A program made the translations under genes and the position numbers. A DNA stretch of 64,000 nt, from NCBI RefSeq assembly GCF_900112685.1, contig NZ_FOMS01000003.1, positions 124,001 to 188,000 of the forward strand. Direction: 5' to 3'. The notes beneath the pieces are model-generated. The model was given only the letters and a program-made list of their open reading frames with translations, was not told the origin of the DNA and did no database searches. Position 1 is the first letter of the stretch. Each line of letters starts with the position of its first letter. This DNA comes from Roseivivax sediminis (GTDB lineage Bacteria; Pseudomonadota; Alphaproteobacteria; Rhodobacterales; Rhodobacteraceae). Below, piece after piece: positions 35,213 through 44,472 of the stretch.

Positions 35213-36112
35213 TCACTTCACCTCCGGGCTGCCGGCTGGCGGTAGACCCGGGGGCAGGCGGGCCGGCGTCCCCGCCCATCCGGCGGGCAGGCGCCGGGCC
35301 AAGGGCGCAAGCACCGGATGCAGAAGCCACGTTCCGCCGAGCGCCACCGGCGCCGCGCCCGTACGGAGCTTGAAGCGCGCGAGACCGGGGGCCGTCACGG
35401 TGTCGACCGTGCCAAGGTCGATCTCGTGCAGCCCCCGCGCCGCCGCCCAGCACATCGCCTGCCAGAGCACCGCGTTCATCGCCGACACCGCCCGGCCGGC
35501 GGGCCGGGTCACGCCGATCTGCCAGGTGGCGCGCCGCCCGTGCACGAGAAGCAGCGCCGCGGCGTCTGTCTGCCCGTCCAGCGTGGCGGTGACGAGCCGG
35601 GCCGCGGCCGGATTGGCAGCCGAATAGGCGGCGCAGAACCCGGCCGGCCAGCGGCGATAGCGCCGCGACCGCGCCTGCGCCGCCTCTTCCCGCAAGAGCC
35701 AGTGCCCGGGTTCGGCCGGAAACACGCGCACGCGGGTGGTCACACCCGCCCGCTGTGCCGCGTTCAGCCGGTTGCGCCATTTCTGGGCGAGCGCGGCGCG
35801 CATCGCGTCCTCCTCGCCCAGGGGCAGGCGCGCGATGGTGGCCGGACTCAGCAGCGGCCAAGCGCCGGCCTCGCGCCAGCCTGCCGCCGTCTCGGGGTTG
35901 AGCAGGATCGGCCCCGGCTCCTCTGACGCTTCTTCCAGCCACCGGCCGTGCGCGGGCCCGCGTGAAATCAGTCGCACATGACCGAGCACCGACACCTCGC
36001 GCCGGTGTTCGTTCCAGACGGTGCCGCAACTGCCGGTCTGGCGCTGCACCGGCCAGCCGAGAAAGCGGGCCGTCGCGTAGAATTCCCAGGATTGCTGAAG
36101 CGGATAGTACAT
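35213..36112 (-). CDS. GNAT/FemAB-like acyltransferase
   Basis: A 299-aa protein whose second half (about residues 100-240) looks like an Acetyltransf_6/FemAB-type fold: QKWRNRLNAAQRAG, TATLDGQTDAAALLLVHGRR, TWQIGVTRPAGRAVSAMNAV and ARGLHEIDLGTVDT. The N-terminal half, with WEFYATARFLGWPVQRQTG, is typical of FemAB-like members that act on peptidoglycan or lipids. The acceptor is unknown. The ATG at 36110-36112 is preferred to a start three codons earlier. The short upstream region is shared with a divergent 42-aa gene and contains a near-match to a CtrA site. Confidence 0.72.
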   Translation of the reverse strand: MYYPLQQSWEFYATARFLGWPVQRQTGSCGTVWNEHRREVSVLGHVRLISRGPAHGRWLEEASEEPGPILLNPETAAGWREAGAWPLLSPATIARLPLGEEDAMRAALAQKWRNRLNAAQRAGVTTRVRVFPAEPGHWLLREEAAQARSRRYRRWPAGFCAAYSAANPAAARLVTATLDGQTDAAALLLVHGRRATWQIGVTRPAGRAVSAMNAVLWQAMCWAAARGLHEIDLGTVDTVTAPGLARFKLRTGAAPVALGGTWLLHPVLAPLARRLPAGWAGTPARLPPGLPPAGSPEVK

Positions 36113-36122
36113 GGCCCGCACA

Positions 36123-36137
36123 TTAACACTGACTTAG
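36123..36137. promoter_or_regulatory. Near-match to a CtrA binding site
   Basis: TTAA, seven bases, TTAG (36123-36137) differs by one base from the TTAA-N7-TTAA consensus of the alphaproteobacterial master regulator CtrA. It sits in the 49-base divergent region between the acyltransferase gene and the 42-aa gene. One mismatch in a short motif means chance is not excluded. Confidence 0.3.
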
Positions 36138-36161
36138 GTGAAGTCGGGCTTAATGTGGGCC

Positions 36162-36290
36162 ATGAAACGTCATCCTCCGCCGCGCCCGACGCCGGCCGCG
36201 GCCCTGCTTGTCGCGCTCATGCTGTCGGTGCCCTTCGCGGCGCTGGCGGTGGTCGAACTGCTCTGGATCATCGGGTCGAGCGGGGGCTGA
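36162..36290 (+). CDS. Single-span small membrane protein, 42 aa
   Basis: ATG at 36162 begins MKRHPPPRPTPAAALLVALM and continues as one hydrophobic helix to VVELLWIIG, ending at TGA 36288-36290. The layout is a short basic, proline-rich cytoplasmic tail and a single transmembrane span. It lies between two minus-strand genes (acyltransferase and tyrS) and ends 13 bases before the tyrS stop. No good Shine-Dalgarno is seen, only TGTGGGCC. Reality is supported mainly by the coherent membrane-protein composition; function unknown. Confidence 0.5.
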   Translation: MKRHPPPRPTPAAALLVALMLSVPFAALAVVELLWIIGSSGG

Positions 36291-36303
36291 TCCCCCCCGG
36301 CCG

Positions 36304-37557
36304 TCACTCGGCCAGCTTGACCAATGCGTGCCGCTTCTTGCCGGCCGACAGCTTCACCGGCGCCGCGAGCGATCCCGCATCCAGCATCAGGCCCGAATCG
36401 GTCAGCGCCGCATCGTTCATGCGCGCGGCGTTCTCCGCGATGAGGCGCTTGGCGTCCTTGCCAGATTTCGCGAGGCCCGACCGCACCAGCACCTGCACGA
36501 TGGAAATGCCGCCCGCCACCTCGTCTGGGCCAAGCTCCAGCGTCGGCAGATCCTCGCCCGCGCCGCCCTTCTCGAAGACCTCGCGGGCGGTGGCTTCGGC
36601 CGCGGCCGCCGCCTCCGGCCCGTGGCAGAGCGTCGTGACCTCGTTGGCGAGGATCACCTTGGCTTGATTGATCTCCGATCCGCCGAGCGCGCCGAGCCGC
36701 TCGCATTCCTCGACCGGCAATTCGGTATAGAGCTTGAGGAAGCGGCCCACATCGGCATCGGTGGTGTTGCGCCAGAATTGCCAGAACTCGTAGGGGCTCA
36801 GCAGATCGGAGTTCAGCCAGACCGCGCCGCCGGCCGACTTGCCCATCTTGCGCCCGTCCGAGGTGGTCAGAAGCGGGCAGGTCATCCCGAAGATCTCGTG
36901 ATCGAGCACGCGGCGCGTCAGGTCGATCCCGTTGACGATGTTGCCCCACTGGTCCGACCCGCCCATCTGCAGCACGCAGCCGTAGCGGCGGTTGAGCTCC
37001 AGGAAGTCGTAGGCCTGCAGGATCATGTAGTTGAATTCCAGGAACGACAGCGATTGTTCGCGGTCGAGCCGGGACTTCACGCTCTCGAAGCTGAGCATCC
37101 GGTTGACGCTGAAATGCCGCCCGATGTCGCGAAGGAATTCGAGGTAATTGAGCCCGTCGAGCCATTCGGCGTTGTCGAGCATCAGCGCGCCATTGCCGGC
37201 CTCGCCGTAATCCAAGTACTTGGCGAAGACCTGCTTCATGCCGTCGATGTTCGCGGCGATCTGTTCCGGCCCCAGAAGCGGGCGCTCGTCCGAGCGGAAG
37301 GACGGATCGCCCACCTTCGTGGTGCCGCCGCCCATCAGCGTGATCGGCTTGTGGCCGCATTTCTGCAGCCAGCGCAGGATCATGATGTTCAGCAGGTGCC
37401 CCACATGCAGCGAGGTCGCCGTCGCGTCGTAGCCGATATAGGCGGTGACCATCCCGGCGCTCAGCGCATCGTCCAGGCCCTGATAATCGGTGCAGTCGGC
37501 CAAGTAGCCGCGCTCCATCATCACGCGCATGAAGTCCGATTTGGGATGGTAGGTCAT
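36304..37557 (-). CDS. tyrS: Tyrosyl-tRNA synthetase
   Basis: Charges tRNA-Tyr. The 417-aa class I synthetase has [17 protein letters not shown] (residues 40-56, containing the HIGH-equivalent HVGH), [10 protein letters not shown] near 197-206 (tyrosine pocket) and the KMSKS-equivalent KMGKS at 237-241. A C-terminal S4-like RNA-binding domain begins near 350 ([18 protein letters not shown]). The ATG at 37555-37557 is the true start; a long upstream in-frame extension is arginine-rich shadow sequence. Divergent from anmK across 74 bases. Confidence 0.95.
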   Translation of the reverse strand: MTYHPKSDFMRVMMERGYLADCTDYQGLDDALSAGMVTAYIGYDATATSLHVGHLLNIMILRWLQKCGHKPITLMGGGTTKVGDPSFRSDERPLLGPEQIAANIDGMKQVFAKYLDYGEAGNGALMLDNAEWLDGLNYLEFLRDIGRHFSVNRMLSFESVKSRLDREQSLSFLEFNYMILQAYDFLELNRRYGCVLQMGGSDQWGNIVNGIDLTRRVLDHEIFGMTCPLLTTSDGRKMGKSAGGAVWLNSDLLSPYEFWQFWRNTTDADVGRFLKLYTELPVEECERLGALGGSEINQAKVILANEVTTLCHGPEAAAAAEATAREVFEKGGAGEDLPTLELGPDEVAGGISIVQVLVRSGLAKSGKDAKRLIAENAARMNDAALTDSGLMLDAGSLAAPVKLSAGKKRHALVKLAE

Positions 37558-37631
37558 CGCTTGTCCCTCGCAGAGTTGCGTGGGCGTGGCTATACTGCCC
37601 GTAACGACAACATCCAATCGGGATTTCGCCG

Positions 37632-38762
37632 ATGACACGGGGCAAGGGCAGCACGGGGCCGGTCTGGGCGCTGGGGACGATGTCGGGCACGTCGCTCGAC
37701 GGGGTCGACGCGGCGATGATCCGCACCGACGGCGAGACGGTGATCGAGACCGGTCCCTCCGCCTATCGCGAATACACGACCGAGGAGACCGCGACACTGC
37801 GCGCGGCGCTCGGTCACTGGCCTGGGGACGATCTGGAGGCGGCGGCGCACGTGGTGCATCGAGCGCATCTCGACGTGCTCTCGCGCTTCGACGGCGCCGA
37901 GGTGATCGGCTTTCACGGTCAGACGCTCGCGCATGAGCCGCGCGGACGTGGCACGCACCAGCTCGGTGACGGCGCGGCGCTGGCGGACGCGCTCGGCGTG
38001 CCGGTGGTCTGGGACTTCAGAAGCGCCGATGTGCGCCTCGGGGGGGAGGGCGCCCCGCTCGCCCCGTTCTACCATTTCGCCTGCGCCCGGTCCTTGGGCG
38101 CGGAGGCGCCGCTGGCGTTCCTCAATCTCGGCGGCGTGGGCAACCTGACCTGGATCGACCCTCGCAAGCCGGGGCCCGCGGACGAGGGCGCACTCCTGGC
38201 CTTCGATACGGGGCCGGCGAACGCCCCGATCAACGACCTGATGACCGAACGACGCGGGATGCCGTACGACGAGGGCGGCGCGCTCGCGGCGCGGGGACGC
38301 GTGGTGGAGGGCGCGTTGGAGCTGTTCCTGGAGGAAGGCTACTTTCTGAAGGTGCCGCCCAAGTCGCTCGACCGCGACGATTTTTCGTTGATGCTCGATC
38401 TCGTGCGCGAACTGGACGATGCCGACGCCGCTGCGACGATGACGGCAATGTCGGCGGCTGCGGTCATGCGCGGGATCGAGCATTGCCCGGCGCCGCCCGA
38501 GCGGTTGCTCGTGACCGGCGGCGGGCGCAAGAACCCCGTGCTGATGGCTATGCTCGCCGCCGGCCTCGACTGCCCGGTAGAGCCGGTCGAGGCGGCCGGT
38601 TTCGACGGTGACATGCTGGAGGCGCAGGCCTTCGCCTATCTCGCGGTCCGGGTGATGCGCGGCCTGCCGACGTCCTGCCCGGGTACGACGGGCGTGCGCG
38701 CCGCCGTCGGCGGCGGCGAAATCTCGCGCCCGGGCGCGCACTCCCGGCGCAGGATCGGCTGA
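37632..38762 (+). CDS. anmK: Anhydro-N-acetylmuramic acid kinase
   Basis: Recycles cell-wall anhydro-MurNAc by hydrolysing the 1,6-anhydro ring and phosphorylating the product. The 376-aa protein has the N-terminal phosphate motif [14 protein letters not shown] (residues 15-28), [13 protein letters not shown] near 95, the [20 protein letters not shown] segment (around 131-150), [12 protein letters not shown] near 162 and the GGGRKN ATP motif near 297. Divergent from tyrS. Two repeat copies in opposite orientations lie between it and the convergent moaA. Confidence 0.93.
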   Translation: MTRGKGSTGPVWALGTMSGTSLDGVDAAMIRTDGETVIETGPSAYREYTTEETATLRAALGHWPGDDLEAAAHVVHRAHLDVLSRFDGAEVIGFHGQTLAHEPRGRGTHQLGDGAALADALGVPVVWDFRSADVRLGGEGAPLAPFYHFACARSLGAEAPLAFLNLGGVGNLTWIDPRKPGPADEGALLAFDTGPANAPINDLMTERRGMPYDEGGALAARGRVVEGALELFLEEGYFLKVPPKSLDRDDFSLMLDLVRELDDADAAATMTAMSAAAVMRGIEHCPAPPERLLVTGGGRKNPVLMAMLAAGLDCPVEPVEAAGFDGDMLEAQAFAYLAVRVMRGLPTSCPGTTGVRAAVGGGEISRPGAHSRRRIG

Positions 38763-38775
38763 GAGGGCGCGCCGC

Positions 38776-38808
38776 CTTCGGCGAGAGTATTTTTAGCGAG
38801 AAGAAGAC
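38776..38808 (+). repeat. Dispersed gene-end repeat, short copy after anmK
   Basis: Small CGCC-TTCG-GCG hairpin, then AGAGTATTTTTAGCGAGAAG. It starts within about 15 bases of the anmK stop and in anmK's orientation. Confidence 0.65.
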
Positions 38809-38820
38809 ACGCGCGCGGGG

Positions 38821-38880
38821 CCTGCTTCTTTGGGCCTCAAATACTCCGGGGAGCGCGAGGGGCTGGCCCCTCGCTCCCGC
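38821..38880 (-). repeat. Dispersed gene-end repeat, copy after moaA
   Basis: On the minus strand: palindrome GCGAGGGGC-CA-GCCCCTCGC, then GCTCCCCGGAGTATTTG and GCCCAAAGAAGCAGG. It faces the anmK copy tail to tail and belongs to the 3' end of moaA. Confidence 0.72.
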
Positions 38881-38933
38881 GCTATCGGCCAGAGCAGGCC
38901 GCGGTGACACTTGCCTGAACCGATCCCGCCGCC

Positions 38934-39941
38934 TCAGCCGCCGGTGTGGCTCATGTGGCGCGACACGCGCCCGTCCACGGTCTGGCGCGAATAGTCGAAA
39001 TCGTGCCCCTTGGGCTTGCGCGCGATGGCGGCGCGGATCGCCTCCTCGAGCGGGGCGTCCGTGCCGGGATGGTTGCGCAGAGGCGCGCGCAGGTCGGCGT
39101 TGTCCTCCTGGCCGAGGCACATGAACAGCTCGCCGGTGCAGGTCAGGCGCACGCGGTTGCAGCTTTCGCAGAAATTGTGCGTCAGCGGCGTGATGAAGCC
39201 GATCTTCTGGCCCGTTTCCTCGAGCCGGACATAGCGGGCGGGGCCGCCGGTGCTCTCGGGCAGGTCGGTGATCGTGTAGCGCTGTGCGAGATCGGCGCGC
39301 AGGTCGTCGAGCTTCCAGTATTGCCCGATGCGGTCCTCGTTGCCGATGTCGCCCATCGGCATGACCTCGATCCAGGTCAGGTCGATGTCGCGATCGGCGC
39401 ACCAATCGGTGATGGAGAACAACTCGTCCTCATTGAAGCCCTTCAGCGCCACGGCGTTGATCTTCACCCGAAGGCCCGCGCGCTGCGCCGCGTCGATCCC
39501 GCGCAGCACCTGCGGCAGCCGGCCCCAGCGGGTCACGTCGGCGAATTTCTGCTCGTCAAGCGTGTCGAGAGACACGTTCACGCGGCGCACGCCGGCGGCG
39601 TAGAGATCCTCCGCGAAGCGTTCGAGCTGCGAGCCATTGGTCGTCAGCGTCAGCTCCTTCAGCGTGCCGGCGTCCAGGTGGCGGGTCATGGAGTAGAAGA
39701 ACTTCATGATATCCCGGCGCACCAGCGGCTCGCCGCCGGTGATGCGCAGCTTCTCCACCCCGAGGCGCACGAAGGTCGAGCACATGCGGTCGAGCTCTTC
39801 CAGCGTCAGCAACTCCTTCTTGGGCAGGAAGGACATGTTTTCCGACATGCAGTAGACGCAGCGGAAGTCGCAGCGGTCGGTCACCGATACACGCAGATAG
39901 CTGATCGGACGGGCGAACGGATCGATGAGAGGCGTTTCCAT
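38934..39941 (-). CDS. moaA: GTP 3',8-cyclase (molybdenum cofactor biosynthesis)
   Basis: Radical SAM enzyme for the first step of molybdopterin synthesis. The 335-aa protein has the N-terminal cluster cysteines at residues 24, 28 and 31 (CDFRCVYC), a GGEPLVR segment (SAM binding) near 70, the second cluster in [20 protein letters not shown] near 257-276 and the obligatory C-terminal Gly-Gly. ATG at 39939-39941. No other moa genes are nearby. Convergent with anmK and divergent from a lipoprotein gene. Confidence 0.95.
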   Translation of the reverse strand: METPLIDPFARPISYLRVSVTDRCDFRCVYCMSENMSFLPKKELLTLEELDRMCSTFVRLGVEKLRITGGEPLVRRDIMKFFYSMTRHLDAGTLKELTLTTNGSQLERFAEDLYAAGVRRVNVSLDTLDEQKFADVTRWGRLPQVLRGIDAAQRAGLRVKINAVALKGFNEDELFSITDWCADRDIDLTWIEVMPMGDIGNEDRIGQYWKLDDLRADLAQRYTITDLPESTGGPARYVRLEETGQKIGFITPLTHNFCESCNRVRLTCTGELFMCLGQEDNADLRAPLRNHPGTDAPLEEAIRAAIARKPKGHDFDYSRQTVDGRVSRHMSHTGG

Positions 39942-40018
39942 GCACAGACGCTAGTAATTCGAAGCGCGAACGGCAAGTATCCGGGACGAATTCGACACGA
40001 TACCAGAGGTCAAATCTC

Positions 40019-40516
40019 ATGCGCATCCGCTCCGCCCTGCTTATCGGCGCCGCCCTTTCGCTTGCCGCCTGCGGCGCCATCCGCGACGGTTTCGGCGGTC
40101 AGCAGGAAGCCGCCCCCGAGTCCGCCGCCCAGCCCGCGCCGCAGGCCACCGGCCCGGTGGAGACGCGCTACCCCGCAGCGGAGGCGCGCAGCGTCGAGGA
40201 TTTCGACCTGACCACGCAAGAGGAGCGGGCCGCCGCCGCGGCACCGGCGGAGACCGGGGGCGAGCGAAGCCTTGGCACCACGGTCGCTTCGCTTGGCGAT
40301 CCCGCCTCGCAGGGGTTCTGGCTGGAGACGCCGCTCGTGGATGCCGAGACAGAAGGGCGGGTCGCGAATCCCGCGACGGGCACCTCGGCCAACGTCACGC
40401 TGCGGCCGATCGAGGGCGAGGCCGGATCGGGCAGCCGCATCTCGCTGGCGGCGATGCGTCTGCTGGAAGTGCCCCTGACCGACCTGCCGACGCTCGAGGT
40501 CTACGCCGGCGGCTGA
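40019..40516 (+). CDS. Lipoprotein of unknown function
   Basis: A 165-aa protein with signal peptide MRIRSALLIGAALSLAAC and lipidation at Cys18, followed by a Pro/Ala/Glu-rich linker (about residues 28-85). A small folded end (VASLGDPASQGFWLETPLVD, then RISLAAMRLLEVPLTDLPTL) completes it. Similar proteins in Rhodobacteraceae are sometimes mis-named as galactarate dehydratase; nothing here supports an enzyme. AGAGG nine bases upstream fits the ATG. It ends three bases before the convergent glmS stop. Confidence 0.75.
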   Translation: MRIRSALLIGAALSLAACGAIRDGFGGQQEAAPESAAQPAPQATGPVETRYPAAEARSVEDFDLTTQEERAAAAAPAETGGERSLGTTVASLGDPASQGFWLETPLVDAETEGRVANPATGTSANVTLRPIEGEAGSGSRISLAAMRLLEVPLTDLPTLEVYAGG

Positions 40517-40519
40517 GCC

Positions 40520-42334
40520 TTACTCGACCGTCACCGACTTGGCGAGGTTGCGCGGCTGGTCGACATCCGTGCCCTTCGCCACCGCGGCGTGATAGGCCAG
40601 AAGCTGGGCCGGCAGCGCGTAGAGAAGCGGGGTCAGCTGCGGCGCGGCCTCGGGCAGGATGACGGTTTTCCAGACGTCGCCGCCCGCCGCCTCGGCGCCT
40701 GCGGCGTCGGTTATCAGCAGGACCTGGCCGCCGCGGGCCATGACCTCCTGCATGTTCGACACCGTCTTGTCGAAGAGCGCGTCCTTCGGCGCCATCACCA
40801 CCACCGGCACGGACTTGTCGATCAGCGCGATGGGGCCGTGCTTGAGTTCGCCCGACGCATAGGCTTCGGCGTGTATATAGCTGATTTCCTTTAGTTTTAG
40901 AGCGCCTTCATGGGCGAGAGGATACATCAGCCCGCGCCCCAGGAAGAGCACGTCGCGCGTCTCCGCCACGGCGCGGGCGGCTTCGGCGATCGTGGGGTCG
41001 CGGTCGAGCGCGGCATTGAACAGCCCCGGCAGCCCGCGCAGCTCCGCGAGTGCGGCGGCGAGCGCATCCGGCGACATCCGCCCGCGGTCCACCGCCGCCT
41101 TGAGCGCGAGCAGGTAGAGCACGTTGAGCTGGCAGGTGAACGCCTTGGTCGAGGCGACGCCGATCTCCACGCCCGCGTGGATTGGCAGGGCGAGGTCGGA
41201 TTCCCGGGCGATGGAGCTTTCGGCGACGTTGACCACCGACAGGATCCGGTCGGCCTTGTCACGGCAGTAGCGCAGTGCCGCGAGCGTGTCCGCCGTCTCG
41301 CCGGACTGGCTGACGAAGAGCGCCGTGGTCGCGGCGGGGATCGGCGGTTCGCGGTAGCGGAATTCCGAGGCGATGTCGGTTTCGACCGGCAGGCCGGCGA
41401 GCGTCTCGAACCAGTATTTCGCGGTCAGACAGGCGAAATAGGCCGTGCCGCAGGCGACGAGGGTGAGCCTTTCGCTCTGCGCGAAATCGAGGCCTTCGGG
41501 CAGATCGATCCTGTCGCCGTCGAGATAGGCGTCGAGCGCGTTGGCCAGGACCGTGGGCTGTTCCCAGATCTCCTTGGCCATGAAGTGCTTGTAGCCCGAC
41601 TTGTCGACACGCGCGGCGTCGATGGACACGGTCTTGGCCGGGCGGTTGGCGCGCCGGCCCTCGGCGTCGCGGATGTCGACGCTGCCGCGGGTGAGGATGG
41701 CGCGGTCGCCTTCCTCGAGATAGGTGATCTTGTCGGTCAGCGGCGCCAGCGCGATGGCGTCGGAGCCGACATACACCTCTCCGTCGCCGTGGCCGATGGC
41801 CAGCGGGCTGCCCTTGCGCGCGGCAATCAGCAGATCGTCTTCGCCGTCGAAGAGAAAGACCAGCGCGAAAGCCCCTTCGAGCCGCGAGAGCGTCTTTTCC
41901 GCAGCTTCGACGCGGTTCAGGCCCTCGGCGATGTAGTATTGGGTCAGAAGCGCGACCGTTTCGGTGTCGGTCTCGGTTTCGAAGGCTGCGCCCATCGCGC
42001 GAAGTTCGTCGCGCAGTGCCTTGTAATTCTCTATTATTCCGTTGTGGACGACCGCGACGGGACCGGCCTTGTGGGGATGGGCGTTGACCTCGCTCGGGGC
42101 GCCGTGGGTCGCCCAGCGGGTGTGCCCGATCCCGGATTTCCCGGCGAGCGGTTCGTGCACCAGGAGATCCGACAGGTTCACCAGCTTGCCTACCGCGCGG
42201 CGCCGGTCGAGCCGGCCCTCGTTCACGGTGGCGATACCGGCACTGTCATAGCCGCGATATTCCAGCCGCCGCAACGATTCGACCAGGATGGGGGCGACCT
42301 CGTGGGTGCCCAGAACGCCGACAATCCCGCACAT
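40520..42334 (-). CDS. glmS: Glutamine-fructose-6-phosphate aminotransferase
   Basis: Makes glucosamine-6-phosphate from fructose-6-phosphate and glutamine, the first committed step of cell-wall amino sugars. The 604-aa protein starts MCGIVGVLGTHEV with the N-terminal nucleophile Cys2, then HTRWATHGAPSEVNAHPH near 71-88. Two SIS sugar-isomerase domains follow, with VACGTAYFACL, SQSGETADTLAAL and the C-terminal LAKSVTVE. It begins three bases after the glmU stop, so the two genes are one operon. Convergent with the lipoprotein gene. Confidence 0.95.
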   Translation of the reverse strand: MCGIVGVLGTHEVAPILVESLRRLEYRGYDSAGIATVNEGRLDRRRAVGKLVNLSDLLVHEPLAGKSGIGHTRWATHGAPSEVNAHPHKAGPVAVVHNGIIENYKALRDELRAMGAAFETETDTETVALLTQYYIAEGLNRVEAAEKTLSRLEGAFALVFLFDGEDDLLIAARKGSPLAIGHGDGEVYVGSDAIALAPLTDKITYLEEGDRAILTRGSVDIRDAEGRRANRPAKTVSIDAARVDKSGYKHFMAKEIWEQPTVLANALDAYLDGDRIDLPEGLDFAQSERLTLVACGTAYFACLTAKYWFETLAGLPVETDIASEFRYREPPIPAATTALFVSQSGETADTLAALRYCRDKADRILSVVNVAESSIARESDLALPIHAGVEIGVASTKAFTCQLNVLYLLALKAAVDRGRMSPDALAAALAELRGLPGLFNAALDRDPTIAEAARAVAETRDVLFLGRGLMYPLAHEGALKLKEISYIHAEAYASGELKHGPIALIDKSVPVVVMAPKDALFDKTVSNMQEVMARGGQVLLITDAAGAEAAGGDVWKTVILPEAAPQLTPLLYALPAQLLAYHAAVAKGTDVDQPRNLAKSVTVE

Positions 42335-42337
42335 ACC

Positions 42338-43687
42338 TCAATCCCTTGTTTTTGCGGCCTTTCTGGCCTTCAGTATCTCGAACAGCTTGCGCGCCCGGCC
42401 CTCCTTCACGACCTGCTGCGCGCGGCCCAGGGCAAGCGCGTCGTCGGGCACGTCGGCGGTGATCACCGATCCGCTGGCGGTCAGCGCGCCGGAGCCGATG
42501 CGCACCGGCGCGACCAGCATCGTGTTGGAGCCGATGAAGGCGTCGTCGCCGACCTCCGTACGGTGCTTGAAGACGCCGTCGTAATTGCAGGTAATCGTGC
42601 CCGCGCCGATATTCGTGCGTTCACCGATCTCGGCATCGCCGATATAGCTCAGATGGTTGGCCTTGGCGCCGGCGGCGAGGTGCGCGTTCTTGACCTCGAC
42701 GAAATTGCCGACATGAACATCCTCGGACAGCTCCGCCCCCGGCCGCAGCCGGGCGTAGGGGCCGACAATGGCGCCGCGGCTCACGTGGCAGCCCTCGAGG
42801 TGGCTGAAGGCGCGGATGCGCGCGCCGCTCTCGATCGTGACGCCGGGGCCGAAGACGACGTTGGGTTCGATTTCAGCGTCGCGGCCGATGGCCGTGTCGT
42901 AGCTGAGGAACACCGTCTCTGGGGCCTGCAAGGTCACGCCATCGGCCATCAGCCGGTTGCGCGCGCTCGCCTGGAAGGCCGCTTCGGCCCCGGCCAGTTC
43001 CGCACGCGAATTGATGCCCCGGGTCTCGGCCTCCCCACAGGCGACGGCGGTGGCCGACAGCCCCTCGGCCACGGCCAGGGCGACGACATCCGGCAGATAG
43101 TATTCCCCCGAGGCGTTGTCGTTGCCCACCCGGTCGATCAGGCGAAAGAGTGTCGCGGAATCGGCAGCCAGAACACCGGAATTGCAAAGGGTTATCGCGC
43201 GTTCTTCTTCCGTCGCATCCTTCCATTCAACGATCCGCTCGAGGCGCTCGCCGTCGGTGACGAGCCGGCCGTAGCGGCCGGGGTCGGCCGCTTCGAACCC
43301 GAGTACGACAACGTCGTGGCGGGCGCGGGCGCGGGCGATCTCCTCAAGCGTGTCGAGCCCGATGAAGGGCGTGTCGCCGTAGAGCACCAGCACGTCGCCG
43401 TCGAAATCCGCCAGCGCCTCGCGCGCCTGCGCGACCGCGTGTGCGGTGCCGAGCTGTTCGGACTGGATAACCACTTCGGTGTCGCCATCGTAGTCGCGGG
43501 CGACCGAGGCGACCGCCTCCGCCCCGTGCCCGGCGACGACGACCACTCGTTCCGGCCCCAGCGCGGCGCCGGTCGCCATGGCGTGCAGCAGCATCGGCGC
43601 GCCGCCGATCTTGTGCAGGACCTTGGGCAGATCCGATTCCATCCGGGTGCCTTTGCCCGCGGCAAGAAGGACGAGGGCGATGCTCAT
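42338..43687 (-). CDS. glmU: Bifunctional GlcN-1-P acetyltransferase / UDP-GlcNAc pyrophosphorylase
   Basis: Completes UDP-GlcNAc synthesis. The 449-aa protein starts with the uridylyltransferase motif LLAAGKGTRMESDLPKVLHK (residues 6-25), has GDTPF near 100 and GEYYLPDVV near 167. From about 240 it forms a left-handed beta-helix of hexapeptide repeats with acetyl-CoA binding (HVGNFVEVKNAHLAAGAKAN, then GAGTITCNYDG). ATG at 43685-43687; a longer reading frame upstream is not used. Operon with glmS; divergent from the phosphatase gene. Confidence 0.95.
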   Translation of the reverse strand: MSIALVLLAAGKGTRMESDLPKVLHKIGGAPMLLHAMATGAALGPERVVVVAGHGAEAVASVARDYDGDTEVVIQSEQLGTAHAVAQAREALADFDGDVLVLYGDTPFIGLDTLEEIARARARHDVVVLGFEAADPGRYGRLVTDGERLERIVEWKDATEEERAITLCNSGVLAADSATLFRLIDRVGNDNASGEYYLPDVVALAVAEGLSATAVACGEAETRGINSRAELAGAEAAFQASARNRLMADGVTLQAPETVFLSYDTAIGRDAEIEPNVVFGPGVTIESGARIRAFSHLEGCHVSRGAIVGPYARLRPGAELSEDVHVGNFVEVKNAHLAAGAKANHLSYIGDAEIGERTNIGAGTITCNYDGVFKHRTEVGDDAFIGSNTMLVAPVRIGSGALTASGSVITADVPDDALALGRAQQVVKEGRARKLFEILKARKAAKTRD

Positions 43688-43803
43688 GCCACAATCTCTT
43701 TGTCTTTCGTTCGTGCCCGTTCTAACGAGCCTGCAGGGCAGGACAAGCGGTCGCGGCATCACGTGTGGTGTCGATCTCGCAACAACCTTGGAGGGCGGCG
43801 CTT

Positions 43804-44472
43804 GTGCGCACGGTGATCTTCGATCTCGACGGCACGCTGGCCGACACCAGCGGCGATCTGATCGCGGCGGCGAATGCCTGTTTTCTGGATATGGGCACGA
43901 ACGTGCGGCTCGACCCCGTCGCAGACGCGGGCACCGCGATGCGCGGCGCCCGGGCGATGCTGCGGCTGGGGCTCTCTCGCGTGGGGCCGGTGGACGAGGC
44001 CGAGGTCGACCGCTGGTATCCGCGTTTGCTCGACGCTTACGGTCAGGCCATCGCGGTGCACACCATGATGTATCCCGGCGCCGTAGAGGCCGTGGAGGCG
44101 CTGCGCAGTGCCGACGCCCGCGTCGCCATCTGCACCAACAAACCCGAGCGGCTGGCAGAGACGCTGCTGGCCGAGCTCGGCGTGCGGAAGTTGTTCGGCG
44201 CGCTCGTGGGCGCCGATACGCTGCCGGTGCGCAAGCCCGACGCCGCGCCCTATCGCGCCGCGGTGGATCGGGCAGGCGGCAGCGTCGATCGCTCTCTGAT
44301 AGTGGGCGACACCGAAACCGATCGCGCCACGGCCCGTGCGGCGGGCGTGCCCTGTATCCTCGTCGGCTTCGGGCCGGAGGGGCGTGGCGTGGCGCGGCAT
44401 GACCCCGACGCCATCATCGGTCATTACCGCGAGCTTGGCGATTCGGTGGATCGGCTGCTCGGGGCCGCGTGA
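43804..44472 (+). CDS. gph: Phosphoglycolate-phosphatase-like HAD hydrolase
   Basis: A 222-aa haloacid-dehalogenase-fold phosphatase. Motif I is FDLDGTLADT (nucleophile Asp7, general acid Asp9), motif II Thr in AICTNKP near 116, motif III Lys in RKPDAAPYRAAV near 150 and motif IV GDTETDRATARAAG near 175. The helical cap between motifs I and II is of the Gph type, so 2-phosphoglycolate is the likely substrate. The start is the GTG at 43804 because GGAGGG lies eight bases before it. The stop overlaps the start of the aminotransferase gene (TGATG). Confidence 0.83.
   Translation: MRTVIFDLDGTLADTSGDLIAAANACFLDMGTNVRLDPVADAGTAMRGARAMLRLGLSRVGPVDEAEVDRWYPRLLDAYGQAIAVHTMMYPGAVEAVEALRSADARVAICTNKPERLAETLLAELGVRKLFGALVGADTLPVRKPDAAPYRAAVDRAGGSVDRSLIVGDTETDRATARAAGVPCILVGFGPEGRGVARHDPDAIIGHYRELGDSVDRLLGAA

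Noticed and set aside
40910-43816. A 968-codon plus-strand open frame opposite glmS and glmU
   Set aside because: Antisense shadow; composition is not that of a real protein and glmS/glmU are unmistakable.
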